Shown piece after piece: positions 50,931-59,762 of a DNA stretch of 64,000 nucleotides. The notes below the pieces were generated by a model, which had not been told where the DNA came from, did not search any database, and saw only the letters and a program-made list of their open reading frames with translations. Source of the DNA: an uncultured Bacteroidia bacterium. Its GTDB lineage: Bacteria > Bacteroidota > Bacteroidia > Bacteroidales > UBA932. The stretch is taken from NCBI GenBank assembly GCA_902801205.1, contig CADCHE010000007.1:47133-111132 (forward strand), given 5' to 3'. Position 1 is the first letter of the stretch, and each line of letters starts with the position of its first letter. The position numbers and the translations under genes are program-made.

Positions 50931-51508
50931 AGGCCGAGGGCACGCTCCACGCCTTCGATGAGGATATGGATGACTTTGATGTGGATCTCCTGGATGCGGT
51001 CGGAATGCGGGGCGGCAGGGGCCAGCAGGGCCGCATCGGCGGCCTGGCGCATCGGATTGTCGGTGTCCGCCGTGAGGGCGACGACCTTCATGCCGGCGGT
51101 GCGGGCCGCTTCGATGGCCTTCAGGATGTTCCCGGACTTGCCGCTGGTGCTGATGGCCAGCAGTACGTCTCCTTCCTTGCCGAAGGCTTCGACCCAGCGG
51201 GCGAAGATCTCGTCGAAGGCGAAGTCGTTCCCCACGCAGGTCATATAGGCGGGGTCATTGACTGCCATCGCCGGCAGGGAGCGCCGGTTGCCGCGGAAAC
51301 GGCCCGTGAGCTCTTCCGCGAAGTGGGTGGCGTCGCACAGCGAGCCACCGTTGCCGCAGGCGAGGATCTTCCCGCCCGCGCGGAGGCTGTCGGCCAGGAT
51401 GCCGGTGATCTTTTCAATGGTGGGGACGGTGCGCGGATCTTCGAGGAAGGTCTGCAGCTCCCGGTTGCATTCCGCCAGGCTGTGGCGGATCGTGTCTTGT
51501 ATCATCAT
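50927..51508 (-). CDS. gmhA: Sedoheptulose-7-phosphate isomerase (GmhA-like SIS protein)
   Basis: 193-residue SIS-domain enzyme; GmhA turns sedoheptulose 7-phosphate into D-glycero-D-manno-heptose 7-phosphate, the first step to ADP-heptose. Motifs: ACGNGGSLCDATHFAEELTGR, AMAVNDPAYMTCVGND, ISTSGKSGNILKA and the C-terminal RIQEIHIKVIHILIEG, all close to GmhA of other bacteria. It is placed unexpectedly, ATGA-coupled on both sides within a glycosidase operon and after a ROK kinase gene. It may supply LPS heptose, or the SIS fold may have been recruited to isomerise a sugar phosphate from the imported glycan. Confidence 0.88.
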   Translation of the reverse strand: MMIQDTIRHSLAECNRELQTFLEDPRTVPTIEKITGILADSLRAGGKILACGNGGSLCDATHFAEELTGRFRGNRRSLPAMAVNDPAYMTCVGNDFAFDEIFARWVEAFGKEGDVLLAISTSGKSGNILKAIEAARTAGMKVVALTADTDNPMRQAADAALLAPAAPHSDRIQEIHIKVIHILIEGVERALGL

Positions 51509-52491
51509 GCCAGTCTTTCATAAAGGTCGGCGGCCACGGAAAGGGCCGCATAGTCTCCGATGGATTCGCCCAGGGCGGCGGGAACCACCCGGCAGACCTT
51601 CCGCGCGAGCGGAAGCGCCTCCTGCGCGATCACTTCTTCCATCAATGGCTTGAATACGTCCTCGTTGCGGGCGTAGATGCTGCCGATGACGATCATCTCC
51701 GGGTTGAGGATGTCGATGACCAGGGACAGGCCGCGTCCCAGCTGCCGGGCGGAGATCCCGTAGATGCGCCGGGCCAGCGGGTCACCGGCCCGGAGCGCCT
51801 CGGCGACACCCTTGGCCGTGATGCGGGACGGGTCGCCGTCCGGGCACCAGGGAACAGCCTCGCCCATCTGCAGGCGCTCCTTGACCAGGTCGCGCGCCAG
51901 CTGGGCGATGCCGCTGCCGCTGCAGAACCCTTCGAAGGAGCCGCTCTTCCCATAGCCGACAGGCCCGTAGTCCGCCAGGCGGATGTGCCCCAGTTCGCCG
52001 GCGTTGTCATTGGTGCCGGCATAGAGTTTCCCGTCCAGGATCAAGCCGGCGCCAAGGCCGGTTCCGAACGTGAGGAACACCATGTTCCGGGTCCCTTTGC
52101 CGGCACCGAACTTCCATTCCGCCAGGGCGCAGGCATTGGCGTCGTTGTGGACGGCCGCCGGAATGCCGGCCGCCTCGGAGAGGATATCCACGATGGGGAT
52201 GTTGTCCCAGCCCGGCAGGTTGGGCGGCGAAAGGATCACGCCGCGCGCGCTGTCCAGCGGCCCGCCGCAGCTGATGCCGATGGCCTTCGCGGAGGCTTCC
52301 GCCCCGTTGCGCCGGAGCACTTCCCGGAGGGTTTCCCGGATGTTCCGGAGGGTGTCTTCCACGTCCGTGGTCGGGAAGGCGGCCTTGTCCTTGATCAGGA
52401 TGTCGTTGCCGGCGGCAATGCCGAGCGTCACCGCGCATTTGGTTCCGCCGACGTCTACGCCGACGAGGATGCTTTCTTCCATGTCTTTCAT
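51505..52491 (-). CDS. ROK-family sugar kinase, zinc motif absent
   Basis: About 328-residue cytoplasmic ROK protein without a DNA-binding domain, so a kinase rather than a repressor. ATP-binding DVGGTKCA is at residue 12, the sugar-binding region VHNDANACALAEWKFG and TFGTGLGAGLILDG follow. The usual GHxxxxxxGxxCxCGxxGCxE zinc signature is replaced by GHIRLADYGPVGYGKSGSFE, with no CxCG core; this variant occurs in some ROK clades. The start ATG 52491 overlaps the GH2 stop by ATGA; gmhA follows by ATGA. It probably phosphorylates a hexose released by the operon's glycosidases. Confidence 0.88.
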   Translation of the reverse strand: MKDMEESILVGVDVGGTKCAVTLGIAAGNDILIKDKAAFPTTDVEDTLRNIRETLREVLRRNGAEASAKAIGISCGGPLDSARGVILSPPNLPGWDNIPIVDILSEAAGIPAAVHNDANACALAEWKFGAGKGTRNMVFLTFGTGLGAGLILDGKLYAGTNDNAGELGHIRLADYGPVGYGKSGSFEGFCSGSGIAQLARDLVKERLQMGEAVPWCPDGDPSRITAKGVAEALRAGDPLARRIYGISARQLGRGLSLVIDILNPEMIVIGSIYARNEDVFKPLMEEVIAQEALPLARKVCRVVPAALGESIGDYAALSVAADLYERLA

Positions 52492-54899
52492 TTTACGTTG
52501 AACATTCCTGTTTTCCGGAGCAGGGTGCGGTACTCTTTGAGACTGAACGGGGCCTTGCCGTAGAGGTAGTGGTTTTCCGCGCGGACACCGTCGCGTCCGG
52601 TGTACGTGATCTTGTAGATGCCCTGGCCTGCGGGCTCCGGCAGGGAGGCGACCTTCGTCCGGCCGTTGGCCTCCACCGTGAATTTTCCTTTGAAAACGGA
52701 TTTGCCCGTCTTCACATCGGTGACGGTCACCTCGCCTTCGGCGGGCTCCCGCGTGTCGTTGACGGCCACCAGGGGCAGCCCGCCGTCCTCCGCGTCGTTG
52801 ATGAGGACGCAGACATCCTGCTGGACGTTCCGGATGAACCAGTAGGCCATCTTCGGGCTGTTGTACCAGTCGACGATGGCATCGGAGATGAGCGGCCAAC
52901 CGTCACGGATGTTCCACCAGAGCATGCCCGTGTTCGGGGCGAACTTGTGCCCGCGGAACTTCTCGATGAAGTACTTCATGGCCTCCGCCTGTACGCTCTG
53001 CGAGGCGAAGATGAACGCGTCGAGGTCGGTGGGCACTTCGCCGAAGAGGAGATTTACCTGATTGATCATCAGGTTGTTCCGCTCCGGTGTATACTCCCAT
53101 TCCTTGAAGATTCGGACCGCCTTCGTCAGCCAGTCCTCGTTCCAGCGGCGCTCTTTCACGTCGCTCCACGGATAGACGGATTCCTTGGGAAACATCTTTT
53201 CGAGACTTTCCCGGTTCGGCATTCCGTGATAGCCGATCTCGCTGACGAAGATGCATTTCGCGCCGGTGTAGAAACTGTCCTTGTAGTAGCCGCGCGGCCC
53301 CCAGAGGTGGTCCTCCGGCAGGTCGGCCGTGCTGTAGGAGGTAGAAACCAGCTCCTCGCTCCAGTAGGGGGAGGAGGGGAGATACGGCCGCGTCGGGTCG
53401 GTTTCGAAGAGGGCCCGCGGGATCGTCACGCGCGAGACGACATCGTCGTTCGGGTCCAGGCGGAAGTGCTGCAGCGTGCCGATCGTGAGGGTCTGGTCGT
53501 TCTCGTTGTTGCCCGACCAGAGGGCGATGCTGGGATGCGAGCGGAGCTTGACGACGACCTGGCGCACTTCGTCTGCGATGGCCTGCTGGAAGGCGTCATC
53601 CTGCGGATAGAGGGTACATCCCATCGCGAAGTCCTGCCAGACGAGGATGCCCGCCGCGTCGCACAGGTCGAAGAACGCGTGGTCTTCGTAGACGTTGCCG
53701 CCCCAGCAGCGCAGCATGTTGCAGTTCAGGTCTTCCGCGATGGCGAACGCCTTCTCCAGGTGCTGCGGGTCGCGGCTGTGGAAGGCGTCCAGGGGCGTCC
53801 AGTTGCTGCCATGGATGTAGATCTTCTCCCCGTTGACATAGAAGCAGAAACGTCCGGGTTTTTGCTCGGAGTGCGTCCCGGTCAGGTCGAGGCGGACGGT
53901 CCGGATGCCGATCTTCTTGCGGCAGGCATCCACTTCGTTCCCCTGTCCGTCCAGGATCCGCAGCGTGGCGTCGTAGAGGGCGGGCTCTCCGTAGCCCCGC
54001 GGCCACCAGAAGGCCACGTCTTCCACGCCGAAGCGCTCCCGGCCGGCGTGCGAAGTGATCTTGCGGGTGTATCGGATGCAGTCCTTCCCGTTCCGGGCGA
54101 GGGAGACCTCCGCGATCATCTTCCCGTCCTGGTACTTGACGGGCAGGGTGACGGTCCAGTCCATGTGAAGCAGCGCCCGTTTCGCGGCGACGTCCACTTC
54201 GCAGGTGTACCAGTGGGCGTCGACGATGTGCACGGGCGGCTTCACCTCGAGGGAGACCCCGCGCCACAGGCCGGCGCTCACCAGCCGGGGCATGATGTCC
54301 CAGCCGTAGGTGTGGGGCGCCCGGCGCGCGAAGACGGATTCCACCTGTGCGAAGTTGAAGCTGATCGTCGGGGGGATCCGCTTGCGGCCTTCGATGACGG
54401 AAGAGCGGATGTACACTTCCAGGACGTTGTCCGACCCGGCCGGTGCCACGGCGTCCGTGACATCGAACCGGTGCTCCACCAGCATGTTGGCGGCGCTGCC
54501 GACGTGCCGTCCGTTCAAGTAGACCTCGGCGAAGCAGTCGATGCCGCCGAAGTGCAGGAAGAGGTCGTCTTCCTCCGTGTGGGCCGGCGTGGTGAAATGG
54601 CGGCTGTAGCGCCACTGGTATCCTTCATAGGGGCGGAGCAGGTAGACGTTGCTGCCGGTCTCGGGATTCTCGATGAGGCCTGCGGCGAGCAGGTCGAGCT
54701 CCACGTTGCCGGGTACGGTGGCACGCACGGTCTCGAAACGGATGCCGTCCATTCCTTCAGGCGAGACGACGGGCGTCCGCCCCTGGGGCCAGTAGTCCAG
54801 CGTCCAAGTTCCGTCCAGGGAAAGGGTCTCCGCCTGCAGCGGAAGTACGGTCAGCAGCGCGCAAAGCGCCCACAGGGAACAAATTCGGAAATGTCGCAT
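52488..54899 (-). CDS. GH2-family beta-mannosidase
   Basis: Exported enzyme of 803 residues, signal peptide CSLWALCALLTVLPLQA. The N-terminal sugar-binding domain (TVPGNVELDLLAAGLIENP, FGGIDCFAEVYLNGRHVG) and immunoglobulin-like domain lead to a TIM barrel with the acid/base WSGNNEND and nucleophile FVSEIGYHGMP, the arrangement of beta-mannosidases. A C-terminal beta domain ends it. It is the first gene of the operon running to 43864 and is preceded by two TATATTTG boxes at 54933-54940 and 54958-54965. It should remove terminal beta-mannose. Confidence 0.92.
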   Translation of the reverse strand: MRHFRICSLWALCALLTVLPLQAETLSLDGTWTLDYWPQGRTPVVSPEGMDGIRFETVRATVPGNVELDLLAAGLIENPETGSNVYLLRPYEGYQWRYSRHFTTPAHTEEDDLFLHFGGIDCFAEVYLNGRHVGSAANMLVEHRFDVTDAVAPAGSDNVLEVYIRSSVIEGRKRIPPTISFNFAQVESVFARRAPHTYGWDIMPRLVSAGLWRGVSLEVKPPVHIVDAHWYTCEVDVAAKRALLHMDWTVTLPVKYQDGKMIAEVSLARNGKDCIRYTRKITSHAGRERFGVEDVAFWWPRGYGEPALYDATLRILDGQGNEVDACRKKIGIRTVRLDLTGTHSEQKPGRFCFYVNGEKIYIHGSNWTPLDAFHSRDPQHLEKAFAIAEDLNCNMLRCWGGNVYEDHAFFDLCDAAGILVWQDFAMGCTLYPQDDAFQQAIADEVRQVVVKLRSHPSIALWSGNNENDQTLTIGTLQHFRLDPNDDVVSRVTIPRALFETDPTRPYLPSSPYWSEELVSTSYSTADLPEDHLWGPRGYYKDSFYTGAKCIFVSEIGYHGMPNRESLEKMFPKESVYPWSDVKERRWNEDWLTKAVRIFKEWEYTPERNNLMINQVNLLFGEVPTDLDAFIFASQSVQAEAMKYFIEKFRGHKFAPNTGMLWWNIRDGWPLISDAIVDWYNSPKMAYWFIRNVQQDVCVLINDAEDGGLPLVAVNDTREPAEGEVTVTDVKTGKSVFKGKFTVEANGRTKVASLPEPAGQGIYKITYTGRDGVRAENHYLYGKAPFSLKEYRTLLRKTGMFNVK

Positions 54900-54932
54900 A
54901 TTTCTTGATCTTCAATTTGCTTGGTACATTCA

Positions 54933-54940
54933 CAAATATA
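54933..54940 (-). promoter_or_regulatory. -7 box for GH2 operon
   Basis: TATATTTG on the minus strand, 33 bases before ATG 54899; a second identical box at 54958-54965 may be an alternative start. No clear -33 element for either. Confidence 0.5.
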
Positions 54941-55012
54941 CGAATAATTGCTATCTACAAATATAAAACAAAAAAGCACAAATCCCGTTGGGCTGAATCG
55001 GCAGGTTTTGTA

Positions 55013-55020
55013 TATATTTG
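55013..55020 (+). promoter_or_regulatory. -7 box for clan-A glycosidase gene
   Basis: TATATTTG on the plus strand, 27 bases before ATG 55048; TTG at 54988-54990 gives a spacer of 22, rather long. Confidence 0.5.
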
Positions 55021-55034
55021 TACACTTGTACAAA
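55017..55034. promoter_or_regulatory. Palindromic operator-like site
   Basis: TTTGTAC-ACTT-GTACAAA: a perfect 7-bp inverted repeat with a four-base centre, overlapping the end of the -7 box and the predicted transcript start. The position suits a repressor site. No regulator gene is next to it. Confidence 0.5.
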
Positions 55035-55047
55035 CCGGAAACCGATC

Positions 55048-56481
55048 ATGAAACTTGTTTCCCGCATGCTTGAATGCCTGGCCCTGGCGGGCCTGCTGCT
55101 GGCCGGCGCGTGCAGCCGGCCGTATACCGTCCGGATCCCGGCGGAAGGCACCGGCGTCACCCTTGAAGGCCTCGGCGTCGAACTCGACCCGCACTTCCTG
55201 TCGCAGAACGTCACCCGTGACGACGGTGCGACCGTCCAGGACTGGACGGACATCGTCGTCCGCCGCGTCCAGGGCATGCAGGTGCAGCGGCTCCGCGTGA
55301 TGCTGCTCCCGCACTGGTGGATGCCGGAAGCGGACACCCTCACGTTCGATTCCCCCGAAATGATGTCGGTCCGTGCCGTGCTGGACCTCGCCATGCAGAC
55401 CGATGCGGAAGTCACGCTCGTCCTCTGGGGCTGCCCGATCGGCTGGTTCCTGGCCGATCCCGCCTCCCGCAACTGGGTCACGGCCCCCACGGACGACGAG
55501 GCGTTCGCCGCCTGCTTCTCCACCGTTGTCCGGAAGCTCCTGGACGAAGGCTATTCCTGCATCCGTGAAGTGACCCCGTTCAACGAGCCCGACGGCAACG
55601 TGTGCGAAGCCCCGCAGTACCTGCGGATCGTCCGCGCGATGGACCGGCGTTTCCGGGCCGACGGCATCCGCGACAAGGTCCGCTTCAACCTGTCCGACAA
55701 CACCGACGGCCGCCGCTTCTTCCTCCAGATATGCGCCGACAGCCTGGCCACCCTGGCCGATGTCTACAACAGCCACACCTATATTTTCGGGTATGAGACC
55801 CCGAACCGGAAAGCCCTCCGCTGGGAGCGCGCCAACCTGGCCGCCGTCGCCCCGACAGGCCGCAAGCACCTGGTCGGCGAATTCGGCTCGAACCTGTGCG
55901 TCGGCGCCGCCCGGCAGACCGACATCAACTGGTACAAACGGGGGGTGCTGATGACCCGCAACTGCCTGAACCTCCTCAACGCCGGCGCCGCCGGGGCCAG
56001 TTACTGGTCGCTCCTCGACCAGTACTACAACCGCGACGCCTCCTATGAAGTGATGCAGCAGCTCGGCCTCTGGCGTTACAAGAAATCCGTCTATCGGGGA
56101 GAGGACGCCGAAGGATGCGAATACGACTACCAAGTCCGTCCCCAGTACTATGCATGGTCGCTGCTGACCCGCTTCATCCGCCGGGGAGACACCGTGTATC
56201 CCCTGAACCTGCGGAACCGGTTCGCCGCCGGGTCCGCCTTCCGCTCGGCGGACGGGCGCTGGACCTATGTCTTTGCGAACGGGTCCGGGAAAGACCTCGT
56301 CTTCGACCTGAAGGCGCCGGGCGGGGCGGTTCCCCCGCTGGCCGTCTACCGGTATGCGGAAGGAGCGCTGCCTGACGGCGACGCTTTGCTCGCCCCGTGT
56401 GACAAGGTGGGATTCCAGGACGGACGCTGCCGGGTCAGCCTTCCTTCGCAAACGGTTCTTTTGCTGACTGAAAACAACTGA
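55048..56481 (+). CDS. Clan GH-A-like glycosidase, lipoprotein (GH family not assigned)
   Basis: 477 residues with lipobox LAGAC near residue 19. The barrel has the two catalytic glutamates typical of clan GH-A: TPFNEPDG (acid/base, NEP) and HLVGEFGSN (nucleophile). Other fold elements are VQRLRVMLLPHWWMPEAD, VLWGCPIGWF and GASYWSLLDQYYN. A small C-terminal beta domain (VYPLNLRNRFAAGSAF) follows, as in GH30/GH39-like enzymes. I cannot name the family or the sugar. It is divergent from the GH2 operon, and the SGNH hydrolase gene begins two bases after its stop. Confidence 0.75.
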   Translation: MKLVSRMLECLALAGLLLAGACSRPYTVRIPAEGTGVTLEGLGVELDPHFLSQNVTRDDGATVQDWTDIVVRRVQGMQVQRLRVMLLPHWWMPEADTLTFDSPEMMSVRAVLDLAMQTDAEVTLVLWGCPIGWFLADPASRNWVTAPTDDEAFAACFSTVVRKLLDEGYSCIREVTPFNEPDGNVCEAPQYLRIVRAMDRRFRADGIRDKVRFNLSDNTDGRRFFLQICADSLATLADVYNSHTYIFGYETPNRKALRWERANLAAVAPTGRKHLVGEFGSNLCVGAARQTDINWYKRGVLMTRNCLNLLNAGAAGASYWSLLDQYYNRDASYEVMQQLGLWRYKKSVYRGEDAEGCEYDYQVRPQYYAWSLLTRFIRRGDTVYPLNLRNRFAAGSAFRSADGRWTYVFANGSGKDLVFDLKAPGGAVPPLAVYRYAEGALPDGDALLAPCDKVGFQDGRCRVSLPSQTVLLLTENN

Positions 56482-56483
56482 AT

Positions 56484-57314
56484 ATGAAGAAGTTTCTCCT
56501 TGCGCTTTGCGCATTTGCCCTTTCCATGGGCGCCTTCGCCCAGCAGCCGTTCGTCCACCCCTGGCAGGGTGCGCGCGTCGCTTTCCTCGGCGATTCCATC
56601 ACGGATCCCGGTTCCGTTCCCGAAGGCCATGACTGGACCGGTCGGAAGGATTTCCATTATTGGGGATGCCTGCAGGAATGGCTCGGTATCCATCCCTATG
56701 TCTACGGCGTCAGCGGGCGCAAGTGGGCGGACGTGCCCGAACAGGCCGCCCTGCTGCAGAAGGAACATGGCGACGCCGTCGACGCCATCACGATCTTCAT
56801 GGGAACGAATGACTTCGTGGCGAATGTCCCGCTCGGCGAATGGTATGAGCGGCAGATGAAGACGACCACGGCCGCCATGGGCTATCCCGCGACGGAATAC
56901 CGGTGGATGGCCCGGACCCCGGCGATGGATCCCGGCACCCTGCGCGGACGGATCAACATCGCCCTGAGCGACCTCAAGCAGCGGTATCCCGAGAAACAGA
57001 TCGTCATCCTGACTCCGATCCACCGCGCCTACGCGACCTTCGGGCCGCAGAACATCCAGCCCGACGAATCCTTCCCCAACCACATCGGCTTGTACTTCCT
57101 CGACTATGTGGAGGTGATCAAGGAAGCAGGCGACGTGTGGGGCGTCCCCGTCATCGACCTGTGCGCCCTGTCGGGCATCAACCCGATGGTGGAAGAGCAG
57201 GTGCCTTATTTCTCCAATGCGGAGACGGACCGCCTCCATCCCAATGCAAAAGGGCACGAGCGCCTTGCCCGCACCCTTCTGTATCAGCTGCTGGCATTGC
57301 CCTGCCGCTTCTGA
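56484..57314 (+). CDS. SGNH/GDSL-family hydrolase, exported
   Basis: 276 residues with signal peptide FLLALCAFALSMGAFAQ. Four SGNH blocks are visible: FLGDSITDPG (nucleophile Ser), YGVSGRKWAD (Gly), FMGTNDFV (Asn) and ETDRLHPNAKGH (Asp and His). It probably deacylates a glycan, for example acetyl or feruloyl esters, clearing the way for the neighbouring glycosidases. It is cotranscribed with the clan-A-like glycosidase (two-base gap) and converges on the phosphodiesterase-like gene with four bases between them. Confidence 0.88.
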   Translation: MKKFLLALCAFALSMGAFAQQPFVHPWQGARVAFLGDSITDPGSVPEGHDWTGRKDFHYWGCLQEWLGIHPYVYGVSGRKWADVPEQAALLQKEHGDAVDAITIFMGTNDFVANVPLGEWYERQMKTTTAAMGYPATEYRWMARTPAMDPGTLRGRINIALSDLKQRYPEKQIVILTPIHRAYATFGPQNIQPDESFPNHIGLYFLDYVEVIKEAGDVWGVPVIDLCALSGINPMVEEQVPYFSNAETDRLHPNAKGHERLARTLLYQLLALPCRF

Positions 57315-57318
57315 ACGC

Positions 57319-58200
57319 TTATTTCTTGGTGAAGACGTCCATCGGGACGCCCCGCCAGCTTTGTGGTGTCGCGAGGTGGAAGACCTTCGCGGCGGTGGCG
57401 GCGACATCGTACTGAAGCATCGTTTCGGTGATCTCGTGCCCGTGCTTCACGTTCTTGCCCCAGATGACGAACGGCGTCTCGGTCTCGGTGATGGCATCGC
57501 CGCCGTGCCCCTTGCCGTTGTGGCCGTGGTCCGACGTCAGGATGAAGATGCAGTCGTCGTAGAAGCCGGCTTCCTTGACCGCCTCCACGATCCGGGCGAT
57601 CTGCCCGTCGACGTGCGTCATGCAGGCATAATACTCCGGGGCGCCGACACCGTAGGCATGCCCGGCGTGGTCCACCGCGTCGATGTGGATGAAGAGCAGT
57701 TCCGGCTTCGCTTCCTTGATATAGCGTGCGCTTTCTTCGACGACCGTCTTGTTGTCGACGCCCTTCTCGTAATCCACGCAGAGGGTGTCGCAGTAGTTCA
57801 GGACGAAAGCCCATTCGGCGATGACGCCGGTCTTGGCGGCGGGCCGCTCTTGCTTCAGGACATGGAAGAGGGTCGGCTGGGCGCCGTGCTCCGTCAGGAA
57901 GACGGGCTTGAAGATGGGGCCGGGCTTGTTGTCGGCGATGCCCGAGGATTCCGCGGGCGTGCCGTTCAGCGTGGCTGCCCAGTTGGGACCGCTGACGGTG
58001 GGACGCACCGTGCGTTTGCTGAGGGTGTAGCATCCTTCCTGCATCTTTTCACGGATGAAGGGGACGTCGGCTTTCTCCATGCACCAGGAGCCCCAGCCGT
58101 CCACGCCGATGATGATGACATGCCGCGCGATGTCTTTCTTCTTTGCCTGCAGGCTGGCCGCGACCAGCAGCGCGGCTGCCAGAACGAGAATCTTTTTCAT
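57319..58200 (-). CDS. Type I phosphodiesterase / nucleotide pyrophosphatase family protein, exported (paralogue)
   Basis: 293-residue alkaline-phosphatase-superfamily hydrolase, signal peptide KILVLAAALLVAASLQA. Motifs mirror the 11278-12204 gene: VIIIGVDGWGSWCMEKAD, a residue in RPTVSGPNW at the nucleophile place (Ser or Thr), HIDAVDHAGHAYG and TSDHGHNGKGHGG. The C-terminal GKNVKHGHEI and PQSWRGVP also match. The two copies differ mainly in the middle. It lies downstream of the esterase-like gene at 58216-59646 (15-base gap), suggesting a role in glycan phosphoester or sulfate-like substituent removal; this is inference. Confidence 0.84.
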   Translation of the reverse strand: MKKILVLAAALLVAASLQAKKKDIARHVIIIGVDGWGSWCMEKADVPFIREKMQEGCYTLSKRTVRPTVSGPNWAATLNGTPAESSGIADNKPGPIFKPVFLTEHGAQPTLFHVLKQERPAAKTGVIAEWAFVLNYCDTLCVDYEKGVDNKTVVEESARYIKEAKPELLFIHIDAVDHAGHAYGVGAPEYYACMTHVDGQIARIVEAVKEAGFYDDCIFILTSDHGHNGKGHGGDAITETETPFVIWGKNVKHGHEITETMLQYDVAATAAKVFHLATPQSWRGVPMDVFTKK

Positions 58201-58215
58201 ATTCTATATCATTGA

Positions 58216-59646
58216 TTACCAGTTGTCCGTGCGGAACGGAGCGGCGGGAACGCCGTAGGTGTTATACAGGTTTCCCTTGCACCAGTTGCGGAAGCAGTAG
58301 CGGACGGCTACGGGAGCGGGAACCTCGGCGCAGGAGACGATCACGCGCTTGAAACCGCCGCCGTCGATCATCGCGTCGGCTTTGTGGAACACCCGGTCTT
58401 CGCCGGCGACCTCGAATCCTTCGAGCGGCGTACCGATGGGCGCCAGGCAGAGATTGTCTACGTTGAAGGTCACCACGGCCTTGCCGTCCTGGAACGTCAC
58501 GCCGGCATAGGTGGGCGCGTCGGCCTTGATGGCGTCGAATCCGTAGTCGTGCTCCAGGGCAAGCCAGGCGAGACGCTGCCCGACCTCGCGTTTCCTGGAC
58601 GGGTGGATGGTGCCGTAGTCGCCGACGTCGCAGGTGACGGCCATTCCGCTGTGGGGAATGGTCTTCAGGCTCTTCTGCTGCGCCTCATAGAAATAGCCGC
58701 AGTCGAAGCTCTGCGGGCTGCCATAGGGCCACGGGGCGATCTGGACGAAATAGAACGGGGCGTCGGGCGCCTGGAAGCGGTCGCGCATCGCCTGGACATA
58801 GGCGGTCTGCAGGCGGATGTACTGGTCCGGGGCGCCGCGATTGGTTTCTCCCTGGTACCAGAGCATACCTTTGATGGTGTAGGGAAGGAGCGGTGCCACC
58901 ATGCCGTTGAACAGCAGGCAGCCGTCGTGGTTGGCAGACTTGACGGGATGCGTCTTTTCGACCGAGCCCAGGTCGACTTCCGGGAACTGCTCCTTGAGCA
59001 CTTCGTAGGGGATCCAGGTCTGGATGCTGCTCCCGCCCCAGCTGGAGTGGATGATGCCGACGGGAACGCCGAGGGCCGCCTGGACCGCGTCCGCGAAGAA
59101 GTAGGCGGCGGCGCTGGTGGCGGCGACGGCACCGGGGGTGTGTTCCTCCCACTTGCAGGTGACGTCTTCCTTCACCTCGATGCTGGACTGCTTCTGGACA
59201 TTGCAGACCCGGATGGGACGCTCTTTATGGGCGGCGAGGATCGCTTCCGTGCCGCCGATGGTGGGCTGCCCCTGGAAGCCCCTGACCGGCATTTCCATGT
59301 TCGACTGGCCGGAGGCGAACCAGACTTCGCCGATGAGGATGTTCTTCAGGGTGACTTTCTCGCCGTCGCTGATGGTGATCTCGTACGGGCCGCCGGCCGC
59401 CGGGGTAGCGACGCGGACCAGCCACTGTCCGGTCTGCGGATCGGCCGTCGTCCGGACGGTCTTCTTGTTCCAGGAGGGCTTGACCGTTACTTTCCGGCCG
59501 GGCTCCGCCTTTCCCCAGAGGGCGGCGTCGGTCTGCTGCTGGAGGACCATGTTGTCTCCGATGACGGAAGGCAGCGTAATCTTGGCTTGGAGGGTGCCGC
59601 AGGCGAGCAGGGTCGCCAGCGCGACGAAAAAGAGATACCGTTTCAT
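58216..59646 (-). CDS. Sialate O-acetylesterase-like enzyme, exported
   Basis: 476 residues, signal peptide KRYLFFVALATLLACGTLQA. The N-terminal beta domain (LPSVIGDNMVLQQQTDAALWG) and SGNH core are typical of bacterial 9-O-acetylsialic acid esterases: FASGQSNMEMP with the nucleophile, IHSSWGGSSIQTWIP, MLWYQGETN and the His-containing GTIHPSRKREVGQRLA. Many Bacteroidota homologues act on acetylated xylan or pectin instead of sialic acid, and no sialidase is in the window. A TATCTTTC box at 59672-59679 may be its promoter. It is followed by the phosphodiesterase-like gene. Confidence 0.9.
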   Translation of the reverse strand: MKRYLFFVALATLLACGTLQAKITLPSVIGDNMVLQQQTDAALWGKAEPGRKVTVKPSWNKKTVRTTADPQTGQWLVRVATPAAGGPYEITISDGEKVTLKNILIGEVWFASGQSNMEMPVRGFQGQPTIGGTEAILAAHKERPIRVCNVQKQSSIEVKEDVTCKWEEHTPGAVAATSAAAYFFADAVQAALGVPVGIIHSSWGGSSIQTWIPYEVLKEQFPEVDLGSVEKTHPVKSANHDGCLLFNGMVAPLLPYTIKGMLWYQGETNRGAPDQYIRLQTAYVQAMRDRFQAPDAPFYFVQIAPWPYGSPQSFDCGYFYEAQQKSLKTIPHSGMAVTCDVGDYGTIHPSRKREVGQRLAWLALEHDYGFDAIKADAPTYAGVTFQDGKAVVTFNVDNLCLAPIGTPLEGFEVAGEDRVFHKADAMIDGGGFKRVIVSCAEVPAPVAVRYCFRNWCKGNLYNTYGVPAAPFRTDNW

Positions 59647-59671
59647 TGCAATGCTGTTTCAGTGTTCTTCC

Positions 59672-59679
59672 GAAAGATA
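59672..59679 (-). promoter_or_regulatory. Weak -7-like box for esterase gene
   Basis: TATCTTTC on the minus strand, one base from TAnnTTTG, 25 bases before ATG 59646. Confidence 0.35.
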
Positions 59680-59712
59680 CGAAAAAACCGGAGGAATTCC
59701 ATAAAAAAATAG

Positions 59713-59720
59713 TATCTTTA
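59713..59720 (+). promoter_or_regulatory. -7-like box for 59763 gene
   Basis: TATCTTTA on the plus strand, 42 bases before ATG 59763; no clear -33 element. Confidence 0.4.
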
Positions 59721-59762
59721 CCCTTTGACCACTTCTGATGATGATTGATTGATTGGAAAGAT

